Source of the DNA: Aquanectria penicillioides
Lineage: Eukaryota > Ascomycota > Sordariomycetes > Hypocreales > Nectriaceae
Direction of reading: 5' to 3'
DNA length: 64,000 nt
Assembly: GCA_003415625.1 (NCBI GenBank)
Contig: PYIU01000001.1
Location: forward strand, 5,456,746-5,520,745
Below are positions 1 through 10,608 of this stretch, one piece after another. The stretch's first letter is position 1. Each line of letters opens with the position of its first letter. The translations under genes and the position numbers were made by a program. The notes under the pieces were generated by a model that was given only the letters and a program-made list of their open reading frames with translations, had not been told where the DNA came from and did no database searches.

Positions 1-1243
1 CAGCGGCCAGACCAAAGAGTTCCTCGCGAAGAAGGAGAAGGAGAAGGAAAAGGAAAAGGGCAAGGGTGGAAGGAAGGGCAAAGGCGATAAGGATGCTGAT
101 GCAGGCGCCAATAAGCCCGCTCGTCTTCCGAACGCCAAGCGAACGCACAATACCTTTTGGTTCGAGGAAATCATCCAGGAAGACGTGTTCCCAGCGTCCA
201 AGGAGAAGGAGCCTGTAGCAAATGGCACCAACGGCACAACTGAAGGCGAGAAGAAGGAGGCCGAAACCGACGCCCCTCAAGGAACTGATGCGGCCGTCGC
301 AGGCACCGAAGCTCCCAAGCCCGCCGAGGGTGAGAGTGCAGCGGCCACCACGGAGACCAACCCCGAGCCCAAGACTGAGGAGAAAAATGTGATTGTTCCT
401 GTTGCTCCCGCTGCTCCCGCTGCCCCCGTCGCCCCTGCGGCTACGAACGAAGCCCCAGAGAAGAGGCCAAAACGTGTCCGCCGGGACATTGAGGTTGGCT
501 TGGAGCGCTTCAAGTTTGCTGAGCGCTCTGAGATTGACCGCATCGTCAACGCCATCTACCGCACCATCCAGGGTATCGACGACATGTACATGCGCCCTGC
601 TTGCTGGGACAACCTCGTCTTCGTTGGCAACGGCTCCCGGCTGCGTGGCCTCAAGGACAACATTCTTCAGACCCTCAACGCCCGCCATCTTGTGTCCCCC
701 TCCACTGCTACCATGTTCACTTCAGAGCTGCCGTCTAACATGGCCACTCCTACCGGCACTGGGGCGCAGACTCCCACTGGATCCTTCACCGGCATCCCTC
801 ACCAACTCCCATCAAGCGGCGTGAACCCTCTCCTGCAGGCGGCTACAACAGCCAGCGCCGCTGCCGGTGGCAACAACGCCGCAGCGACGCCGCAGGCCGG
901 GTCTGAGGCCGGTGGCCCTGCCGTCGGACACCATTTCCACAGCCAGACGCCCACGAGCATCAAGACGGCCAACCTGCCAACCTACCTGAGCGAGTGGACC
1001 AAGAACGGATACGAGGAAGCCATGTTCCTTGGTGCGCAGGTCGCCGCCCGTATCGCCTTCTGCTTGCACTCCAACATGGATGCCCAGTCTATCGAGGCAC
1101 AGAGGCTCATGAGCTTGAGCAGAGTCGACTACAAGTAAGTCTTGTTCATTGTTTCATCTCTCGCTGTATAGTGTCCATATTGCTAACAACATAATAGTGA
1201 ACTGGGTCCTAAGGGAGTTCGAACCCACTCGATGCTTGGCTGA
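1..1243 (+). CDS. ARP9: Actin-related protein Arp9, C-terminal part (5' end outside window)
   Basis: Exons <2-1134 and 1198-1243; the reading frame is already open at base 2. Arp9 is an actin-fold subunit of SWI/SNF- and RSC-type nucleosome remodellers, where it pairs with Arp7 and binds the HSA helix of the ATPase; it acts in the nucleus. The visible part has a Lys/Glu/Gly-rich insert, an NTFWFEE block, a long Ala/Pro/Glu-rich low-complexity insert (about bases 200-480), then the actin-like core VFVGNGSRLRGLKDNI and a C-terminal segment ending THSMLG. The intron 1135-1197 has a GTAAGT donor and a TGCTAAC branch site, and splicing joins DYN to ELGPKG. Long disordered inserts in the actin fold are usual for filamentous-fungal Arp9. 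Assignment rests on the C-terminal core; another nuclear ARP is less likely. Confidence 0.8.
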
Positions 1244-1932
1244 AGCAAACAACAAAGCAACTATCCTTTGGAATTTTTCATCAGTTTTTTTTGTCGTCCT
1301 GCTTGGTTGTTTTTTATCGGCTTGAGATGGAGGACTCGGAGTTTTCGGGCCAGCGAATTGGAATGAAGACGCTCAAAAGATGCTCGGTGCTTAGCGGAAA
1401 GACTTTTAAAATCCCAAGAGCTGGATGAACATCTCAGGTCCAGGGAGAAAAAGATTTTTTTTTTTTGGCCTGCTGCTGCAAGATGAATGGATGGAGAGAG
1501 GAGAGAACAGGCAGACGGGTGTAATAGTATAGATGCTACGGGTTGCCTTGTATGATATCCCTCCTAGTCTTGAAATGAGATTGATGTGATAAGGGAATCT
1601 ACTGTAGTTTTACATGCCCTTTGAGCTATGAGACGCTACGTTGATGTGGATCTTGGTCTTTCTTTTCTTTGAGGAACATGAATAATTTCTTTTTATTATT
1701 CCAGATAGATAACATCAGCCGACGGGTAGATACATCGTCAATCATCCTTCAGGGCATCCCTGTTTTGAACCCCCCAAACGCCAAACTAGTCGTGGTTTGT
1801 TTTGTGTGAAAAAAACCAAAAAAAAAAAAAAAACCATCCAAAGGCACCCAGTTTATCAAGCCTGAGAGGAAGGCAACGAGAAAAAAAGCTGACATAACTG
1901 TCATCTACGCCCTGGCGTCCTAGACTAGCTGC
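1244..1932. other. Convergent 3' intergenic region (ARP9 / MATE)
   Basis: Both flanking genes end here, so it should hold their 3' UTRs. It contains several homopolymer tracts (T-run near 1454, A-run near 1818). No coding potential seen on either strand. Confidence 0.6.
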
Positions 1933-4120
1933 CTAACCCGCGGCGTTTCGGACAGCCGCTTCGGCGGCTGCGGCGTGCCAATTCACCTTCCAGAGGTAAA
2001 TGTACTCGATAAATGAGACACTGCGGAGAATTAGCTTATGGTTCTTTGCTATCGTCACAGACTGAATTCAGCCCAGCCTGTTGAACCACGAGGAGACTTA
2101 CGCAATAGCGCCAACGGTGACACCAATCCACAAACCGTTGAGTCGCCAGTCTAGTCCAAACGCCAGGCCCAATGAAAGGGGTAGGGAAATGGCGTAGTAG
2201 GCAAAGAGGTTGGCGGGCCCGCCCATTGCTTGCTTGCCGATACCTCGAAGGATACCACCGGCACCTGCGGCGAGACCGTCGAAGACCTGCATGACAGCAA
2301 CAACAGGGATGGCCGTGGCTACAAGCTCGATGACGTCGGCATCCTTACTGAAGAGGAATGGGATGTAATATCGTAGAACAATGTAAAGGGTGAGGTTGAA
2401 AATGCCGATGATGGAAGCGGCAATGAAGGCCTGGATATCGTTGCTTAGCATTACAATATTAAGACACATTGAGAGGGAGATGGAACTTACGACAAAGCCA
2501 GTGGTCTTGGCCGCATCCACAAGACCAGCTCCGATGAGGTTTGCAATTCGGGTAGATGCAGCAATAGACATTGGGAAGGGAATCTGGTACGAAATGGTGG
2601 TGACGGTGGCGAGCACGCTCTGCGCGGCGAGGTACTCGGAGCCGAAGCGGCTGGCCATGAGCGTCATGATCTCGAACGCCAACCACTCAGCCTCAACCAT
2701 GATCATGCCCGGAGAGCCAAGCGGATCATGACCCACCAGTTGGACAAGGCCCTACGGCCGAAGCCGCCCCAGCACTGGTGACCGTCGACGAAGCGGACGT
2801 ACAGGAAAAGGAACACAGGAAGGAGATTCTCGGTAATGACTACAGCGAGGGGGGCGCCAACGAAGCCCCAGCCGAGGTGCCAGACAAACAGCCAGCTGAG
2901 GAAGACATTGATGGGCGCCACTATGAGCAGGACCCAAGTGGTGGCACGGAAGAGTCCCTGGGCTTGGGTGAAACGCTTGCCGCCTTCGAAAAGGACAATA
3001 CCGGGGATTCCAAAGATCATGACACGGAGGTAGAGACCAGCAAGGCGGGCAGATTCTGGTTCAGGCACAATGTGATAGAGGATGCTCTCGGCGTGGTACC
3101 ACAGCACTGCAACGGGGACACTGAGGGACAAGAGGAAGCATGTCATGCGCTGGAACTGCAATCCCACGAGGTGCTTGTGACCAGAGCCATACGCTTGGGC
3201 GCAAAGGGTATCGAGACTAGTTGCGAGGCCCTGGAAAGGAGCAAAGCAGCTAATTGCTGCCGACATATTGGCCACTGTGACTTGATTAGCCAAAACCTGC
3301 CATGACGGCCTAATCTATGGATGGCGAATTCGCAATCACACTTGATTGGGACCTGAGGAGCCCGGTTGATTATTTCGATAGATGTGTGGATGGATGAACG
3401 GCACTTACAAGAGACAGCACCGAGCTCGAGCTTGCCAATTCGACCGACGGCGAAGATGCTGGTGACATTGATAGAGTATTGGAGGAGAAAAGTTATGATA
3501 AGAGGGGTCGAGTATGACACAATCGTTTTGGCCTCACGGCGCCATGTTGTACGGATACGATGCTCAGCAACAGCTTGGCCCCATGTCTCATTTAAGTGGT
3601 CAACGGATGAATCAGAGGCGGTGCTGCTGCCAGAGCCCAGTAGCGGCGACCTCTCGCTGGGCGGCTGGACGACAATTGCAGGGCGCTCCTCATCTTGAAG
3701 CTGGGGCAGCTTGGTGCTAAACAGACGACGATACACTCGAGTCAAGAAAGTGTCTTTGCGATGGGGGTGTTTGGGAGGCAGAACGTGGTTATCTCGCAAA
3801 AGACTGCGCTCCGCATGGCGGGATTGCTTCCTCTCGAGCGGCGTCATGGCTGGTTCGTCCAAGGTCTGCGGGTTGACGACAGGACGAGAACCACCATAGG
3901 CGACGCCGCTCGGGCGACGATACATGGTAGGAAACATCCCAAACTCGGAGCCAGAGACATCCTCACCCGCAGTGTCAATAGCCTCGTCATCAGAACAGGC
4001 AGCAAGGTCTCTCGCGAGCGCCTCCTCTGCGAGGGGGGAGCCACTGCGCCATGATGACCCCAGAGCGGGGTGATGGGAGCTGTGAGGTGACGACGAGATT
4101 ATAGTGCGAGGTTTCACCAT
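1933..4120 (-). CDS. MATE-family multidrug/toxin extrusion transporter (apparent frameshift)
   Basis: Exons on the minus strand: 4120-3409, 3274-2491, 2430-2102, 2020-1933. The start is the ATG at 4120; the few codons before it begin with GTG. MATE proteins are 12-helix antiporters exporting organic cations or metabolites against H+ or Na+. The first ~200 residues are a polar cytosolic extension, as in the YDR338C-type fungal branch; the core begins near TPLIITFLLQYSIN and contains GRIGKLELGAVS, joined by splicing to LANMSAAI, then the family block PGMIMVEAEWLAFE. That block is one base out of frame with the preceding MIRLA: the run at 2711-2712 reads GG where GGG is needed. The 60-nt intron 2490-2431 is frame-neutral and stop-free. 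Predicted length is about 637 residues once the frame is restored. The frameshift is either a base-calling error or true gene decay. Confidence 0.85.
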
Positions 4121-4971
4121 TGTATAAGACACGCGAGTTGAATTGGTAGACCCAAGGGAATGGCAGAGTCTCCTCCAAGACGGATGCTCTGTGGAAGCAG
4201 AACGTTTTGATTGTCTGAGAGATGATGCCGAACTGGAGGGTGAGAGAGCGCCACCAACTTAAAAAAGAAAAAGTTCTCCACGTCAGGCGATAAGGGCTTC
4301 ACAGTGGAGTCAGAGTTGAGGCGAAAAGAGCAAAACCTGCATCAATTGATTGATCAGATGGACATCCAACGGTTGTCGCGATTCCGGATTTACGATGAGA
4401 TGCACGAGGACGACAAGGACAAGGTGCTTTAATAGGTATACCAATGGCACGACCATGGCATAAAACTGGGGGGTTCGACCGCCGACAAACGCAAAGAGCA
4501 CGCTTTCTTGGTTCTCTGCCAGTGGAGGAGGCGTTGCCACCGTCGGCCCGGAACTGAGTCACGCCGCCACTGGTTCGCGCGGGACAGAAACTTACCCGCG
4601 CAACGCGCATGCAAGTCCTGCTTCGTCTTAACCCAATCAGTTAGCCAAGCTGCTAGCTTCATCGTTGCGTGCCGCCGACCGCCGAACAGGATGGCATTGG
4701 GTGGAGTGGATCTTGGTGTCACAATGGATGCGGGGGTGGATCGGAGACAACGTCCTTGTTTGGTGAAAGAATATCAAGCCTTTTTATTGACGTCGGTACT
4801 TGGCGACTCGAGATAGTAGTTGCGGCTCTTGAAGGTGCTACTGGAAGCGAAATCTCCGATCTTCCTGGACGCCATTGGGCAGTTCCCTCCGTGACATCTG
4901 CACGGATCAAGGCGATCGCTGTTGGGGCCTCGTTCTAGACTAGTTTGGCACGTCTGGCAAGCCTGGTATGT
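4121..4971. other. Intergenic: MATE promoter side / TDP1 3' side
   Basis: Upstream region of the MATE gene and 3' flank of TDP1. Overlapping open frames occur on both strands (4299-4816), but none has family resemblance or splice support. I see no definite regulatory site. Confidence 0.4.
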
Positions 4972-6699
4972 CTATTCCCCCCACGCCCGGTCCATCCAGT
5001 CAGGTTCCGTATGAATCATTGTTGCGACCCAGGGTATTTCCTCGCCTCCGTATCGCTGCAATGGTGTGTCGTACGGCATTCGAAGCCCGATTACGCTCCT
5101 TGCATTCTCGCCCTCCACCTGCGGGGGTTCGTCTGTCTTGAAGGTCCCCACCATGATTGCATCCTTCTTGATCAGTTCAGGCCATATCAGGACTCCAATC
5201 TCCCAAGACGCGATTCGGACCTCCCCAGTAGCACGAACGGCCTCGCCCCAGGCTTGTTTCGAGATATTGGCGGACGTGAGCAGGGCCCAATCGACTGATT
5301 CCTTGTTGTATCTAATGTATGTTTTGATGTGCGGCGCTGCACGGCGTCGCCCGCTCTCCTGGGTCGGGACACCCTCGGTCAAGTCTTGAGGGAGTCAGTA
5401 TGTTGATTCAGTACACATGTTCTTGGACCCGAGCCTACTTTTACCACATGGCGAATCATTTGCCCAATGATGAAACAGAGGTTTTAAATATTCAAGTTGC
5501 TTGGCTTGCTGCGGTGACTGAATTTTCGTGTGGATCGATCCTCCGGACATGTACCCATCTAAAGATCGTCGGATCTCATCCGCAGTTGGAAAAACGACTT
5601 TGAATGTCGGATTGGAAAAGCCCTGGGTTTTGCATTGAGAAAGCGATTTAAAGAGCGTCTTTTTAAGCCAATCATCCTTCCCTCCAAGTGTGGCAATGGA
5701 CGATACTTGAGCAACGATTTCTGCCTCATTTGGTGACTGACAAGGAACGCATTGTAAGCTCTTCTTCAAAGCTGACCAACCCCAAGGCGTCTGGGCTGCG
5801 TCATTCACATCATGCTTGCCGGGGACACTGGCTATTAGAGCTGCCTTGACGCCAGAGAAGTCAAAATTTGAAAGCTGATCAGCTAGAGCTTTACATGTTA
5901 TTCTGTGGCGATCGTAGGACCTCAAGTAGCTCAGAAGATCCCTCTTGAAGCGTTCACCACTCCCTATAGGCTGGTCAGGATTTAGAGGTGTATTTCCAGC
6001 TACACCAGGAGTTTTAGGGAGAAATGGGGACTTCCAAATTGCATTGGTCATATTAGTCCAGTCTTTAGGGATCATGTTGGCTGTATGAATGATAACCTGG
6101 GCAGTTTCATCATGGCGAAGCAAGACAAGCATTTTAGAATGGTGGGTTCCAAACATTTCAGGCATTGGCGCAACGTGAAGCTGGACATTGTCAAACCGAG
6201 CAGCAGCAGCCTAGGAATTGTTAGTTCATCGAAACGACCAGGGAGAGTTGATGCGTCTTGGCTTAGCTTGGTGATCAGATCAGACTCTTGCACAAAGTCG
6301 ACCTTGTCACACAAAATAGAATGAAGAATACTGTGCTGGAGTACTCACCTGAAGAGCGTGTCGATTGGGATCTTCATGTTTCCAGAAGCCATGCACCACG
6401 TGCACTCTGACAAGATGTCTTGTGTCAGGATCAAACGCATCCATCAAGAACTCAATGTCATGTAGATAATTGAACTCCCAACATTCTGAAATAAGCGGGT
6501 CGCCGAGGATGTCCTTCAAGGTTAGAGCATCTTTGTTCTGGTCGTCTGGGAGATCTCGTATCCAGGTGAGTTGCCAAGGCGACCTTACAACAGAAGTATT
6601 CCGGCGTTTTTTAGTCGGGGGACTGACTGGTCGAGTCAAGGACTCAGGCTCTTCTGACTTCTCATCCTCGACTCGTTGACGTTTTTGAAGACGTTCCAT
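4972..6699 (-). CDS. TDP1: Tyrosyl-DNA phosphodiesterase 1
   Basis: Exons on the minus strand: 6699-6349, 6210-5445, 5384-4972 (509 residues). Tdp1 hydrolyses 3'-phosphotyrosyl links left by stalled topoisomerase I and trims other 3' blocks; it is nuclear and belongs to the phospholipase D superfamily. Both catalytic motifs are visible: THHSKMLVL with His141/Lys143 followed by TANM, and PHIKTYIRY with His391/Lys393 followed by TSANISKQAWG. The N-terminal ~45 residues are Lys/Arg-rich and disordered, with PPTKKRR as a likely nuclear localisation signal. The second intron (5444-5385) has a weak GTAAAA donor but a good ACTGACT branch site, and it restores an unbroken Tdp1 frame. The boundaries of the first intron (6348-6211) are less certain because the next exon opens with four alanines. 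The gene is divergent from the Eps1-like gene. Confidence 0.93.
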
Positions 6700-7620
6700 T
6701 GCGATCGCAATGGGTGTGGGTGCGAACGCTGCAACGGGACTTGGTCCTGTGCTTGCCGAGGAGGAATCCTTGGCCTAGCTATTTGCCGTTGATGATAGAT
6801 TTGTGAGGTTTAATTTGTGGCTGCTCGACCTGAGAAAGAGGGAGGACCAGGCGGTTTGGTGTCCCAGAGAAGCAGGTAGCACGCAGCAAGGCCAGCGCCC
6901 GGGGGTGTCTGTGCTAGGGTGACGGCAGGTGCGACTTGGGCAGGTACAACCGTGAAACAAGTCGTGTATCCCTTGCCACAGCAAAGTAAAACAAACGGGC
7001 GCTGTTTAGAGAGGGAGAAACTACGACCACTCAACTTCCTGGCAGAACGCCGTTTGATTGATTCAAAATGAATGATCGTCTAGGCAGGGGGCTCATCCCG
7101 ACCGATACGCGGGCACTAAGAGGACGACGGACTGCCTAAAGTCTATTTTGGAATCGAGTCTGTGGCTGTGTGGCTTGATGCCTGTGGCGCACACCCTTAT
7201 TCATGCCACGCACGCCCAGACACATCAACATCTTCAAACGCATTCCTGTCTCCTGAACACTATCTTCTCCGCTTTCTCTGTTTCTTCAGCCCCTCCATTT
7301 GTTCCCTTTTTTACCCCCTTTCGTCGTCGGAACTCGTGCCTGGCGTGCGCGTATCTTCATCTTGTATTTGTGTCATTTGCGACCCTCTTGCCCTCTGTAA
7401 CATCCCCTTCGGCGGACCATCGCCCACATACGACCACTGTCAGCATCCACGTCCATAAGCCCCGTTGAACAGTTCGCTCGATCCGATCCCCAACTCCATC
7501 AACCGAATCGCGACTACTATCCTATAATCTATCCAAGCTCGCATACCCGGTGCCGCATCGGCTGTTAACATCGGCCGTTGACCCGAGATCCTTGCGCCCA
7601 CGAGGTGCAGACCAGCGATC
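6700..7620. promoter_or_regulatory. Divergent promoter region TDP1 / Eps1-like
   Basis: 921 bp between two opposed start codons. The Eps1-like side (about 7240-7450) is C/T-rich, as expected of a fungal 5' UTR. Short open frames here have no support. No specific operator recognised. Confidence 0.5.
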
Positions 7621-10061
7621 ATGCGCATCTCACCCCTTGTCCTCCTCACGGGGGCCGTGGCTCTTGTGAGCTCCCAGAAGCTTTCTGAGAGGGCAGATGC
7701 TAAGAAAGAGGGCACAACCTACAATGGAATCAATGTACCTGCGCTCTTGGAGTTGACCCCTACCAACTGGGAGGCCGAGGTCGCAAAGTCCAAATACCTT
7801 TTCATCAAGCATTACAGGTTCGATTCAAACATACAATAGCTGGGGAAAGTCTATTCTGACATGTTACTAGCCCGTACTGCCCTCACTGCATCGACTTTGC
7901 TCCAACATTCCAGTCGGTCTATGAATTCTACTACACCTCGAAGCCCGACGCAATCGACGCCAGGGACACTACATTCTCAGAATACTACAACTTCCGATTT
8001 GGCATCATCAACTGCATCGCATACTACGATATGTGCATGGACCACGCTGTGCAGTCCTACCCCACCAGCATTCTTTATGAGGATGGCAAAGTGTTTGAGA
8101 GCCTGAAGGGCACCAAGAACGCGACTGTTCTGAGCAGAACCATTGAGAAGGCGCTTGAGAAGTACAAGCCTGGCTCTCGACCCAAGACCCTTGAAATTCC
8201 CGATGTGAAGGACGAGAATGCGCCCGAGAAGAAGAAGGCCGCAAAGGAAGCCTGGAAGAAGATGGAAGCCGAGAGGAAGGAAAAAGAGGAACAGGAGGCT
8301 GCAGCCAAGATGGAGGCTGAAAAGAAAGAAACGGCTGTCAGTGATAAAGCATCCGGAGGCAAGAAGGCCCCCGAAAAGTCCTTGGATGATCTGACCGAGA
8401 AGCCTGGATCGGAAGAATTGACTAAGCCAGTTGCTTCCAAGTCTGACGCGTCTGAGAAGTCAAAGGGTACCCCGAAATCAACCAAGGACAAGACCACCGA
8501 TAGCTCTTCAGTGGAGAAAACCAAAGACAAGGCCGAAAAGAAATTTGGTGACGACTGGAAGGTGCCTAGCACTGGCGAGATGCTGAAGAAGACCAAGCCC
8601 AAGGAGCCTGCGAAGAAGTACAACCCGGAAGGAATCAGCATGCCCCTTACTCCGGAGACGTTTCAGAAGTTGGTCACATCGACTCAAGACCCCTGGTTCA
8701 TCAAGTTCTATGCCCCCTGGTGTTCTCACTGCAGAGCTATGGCTCCTAACTGGGAGCAGATGGCCAAGGAAATGGCAGGAAAGTTGAATGTCGGTGAGGT
8801 GAACTGCGATGTCGAGAATCGTCTGTGCAAGGAAATGCACGCGCGTGCCTACCCCACAATTCGGTTCTTCCGGGGTGCTGACAGTTCCGAATACAAGGGT
8901 CTTCGAGGTGTCGGCGACTTTGTCCAGTATGCTGAAAAGGCTTTGGAAGTTGCTGGCGGTATCCCCGAAGTTGATGGTGCAACCTTCAAGGAGATGGAGA
9001 AGGAAGATGAAGTAATCTTTGTCTACTTTTACGACCACGCTACCACCTCAGAGGATTTCCAGGCCCTTGAACAGCTCCCCCTCAACCTCATTGGTCATGC
9101 AAAGATCGTCAAGACAAGTGACAAGGAGCTTATTTCCCGGTTCAAGATCACTACTTTCCCTAGGCTTCTCGTGTCAAGAGAAGGTCTTCCAACTTACTAT
9201 ACCCCTATCACTCCGGATGAGATCAGAAGCCTTGACGCCTTGATCAACTGGATGAAGACAGTTTGGCTGCCCCTTGTCCCTGAACTCACTGCCACCAATG
9301 CTCGTCAAATTATGGAGCATAAGATTGTTGCTCTGGCTATTCTTAACCGTGACGACGAGACCCGTCTCACGAAATCCATCAAGGAGCTCAAGAGTGCTGC
9401 GAGTGAATGGATGAACCGACAGGTCAAGGATTTCCAGCTGGAGCGACAGAAGCTCCGGGAGGCGAAGCAGAAGCGGATTGACGAGGCTCGAGAGCGTGAT
9501 GACTCACGCGCTATCCGAAACGCCAAGGCCATAAAGATCGATATGGAATCCACCAGCCGGCAGGAGGTTGCTTTTGCGTGGGTTGACGGTGTCTTCTGGG
9601 CCCGATGGCTCCGACAGACCTACGGCATCGACATCAAGGATGGCGAGCGTGTCATTATCAATGAAGAGGATGTAAGTTTTTTTTCTTACAGCTAGCTCGC
9701 GCGAGTATATACTAACGTCATGCAGAAAAAGAGGTTCTGGGACAGCACCCCGACCGGAAACCACATCATGGTCACAAGTGAGTCCATGATGGAAACTCTT
9801 GAGAAGGTCATCTACGGCCCCAATTCTATTCAGCCCAAGTATACCATCTCCTCTTTTGAGAAGTTCTTTTTCGATATCAAGACAAGTTTTGTTGAACGCC
9901 CATTGATGTCTTGCGGCTTCGCCGTCGCTGTTATCTTTGGCGTCTACTCCTGGATCCGCCGAAGCCGCCGGGCTCGTGGTGGTTTCCTTTTCCCCCGCGA
10001 GGACTCGCTGGGACTTAAGGATGGCCTTCTGGGACAGAACGGAAATGCCAAGGCTGATTAG
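7621..10061 (+). CDS. ER membrane thioredoxin-domain protein (PDI family, Eps1-like)
   Basis: Exons 7621-7817, 7871-9671 and 9726-10061 (777 residues). It begins with a signal peptide (MRISPLVLLTGAVALVSS). A first thioredoxin-like domain carries CPHC at about residues 69-72, formed across the first splice junction; a Lys/Glu-rich linker (about 178-315) follows, then a second thioredoxin domain with WCSHC at about 350-353, a charged helical region, and one transmembrane helix near residues 726-742 followed by RRSRRAR. Two CxxC domains, an acidic/basic linker and a C-terminal membrane anchor match yeast Eps1 and relatives, which act as oxidoreductases/chaperones and in ER quality control of membrane proteins. 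Assignment to Eps1 itself is by architecture, not proven orthology. The 54-bp and 53-bp introns have clear GT/AG borders. Confidence 0.85.
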
Positions 10062-10608
10062 ACGTTTGAAACGAAATAGGGAGGAAATCGAGCGAGAGAC
10101 TGAAAACAGACTGGGTCCGATCGCCGACATCTACTCTGCACATGTTTCCTTCTCCTTGTCACCTAGGTTGAAGCGAAACGATGGCCTATTTTTGGCTATC
10201 CTGGGTTAGACGGCGGGTTTGGCGGCCTTAGAAAGATGAGATGGTTACTACGCCGTGAACTCCCTTGTGTGGCAATTTGTGACGGATACTGAAACGGATA
10301 ATAATTACGGAGTTTGGGGGTTCCATTAGCTCACTTGTATAGTAGATGCGTTTCCACGCAACGCTTGCATATGTCATTTGCTGGTCCACAAAGCCGTGCC
10401 TGTTTCTTGTGAGTTTGCTGTGACTGGTATCCCGAAACGTACCTTCTTTTGCTCATTTTAGCTCTTTCGGCATCGATATTGACGATGGCAACACCATTTG
10501 ACACACTGCAAAGAGTAGTAGATCCGGGAAATTGGCCATGATTCAAGTACTTATAAATAAAAGAGGTCCTGCAACCTGCTTAGATCCAATTCAATTATCA
10601 AAAAAAGC
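10062..10608. other. Convergent 3' intergenic region (Eps1-like / PLD)
   Basis: 3' flanks of two convergent genes. Apart from short A/T runs nothing distinctive is seen. Confidence 0.5.

Noticed and set aside
7815..7835. GGTTCGATTC resembling a tRNA B box
   Set aside because: It lies in a 53-nt spliceosomal intron of the Eps1-like gene; no A box or acceptor stem around it.
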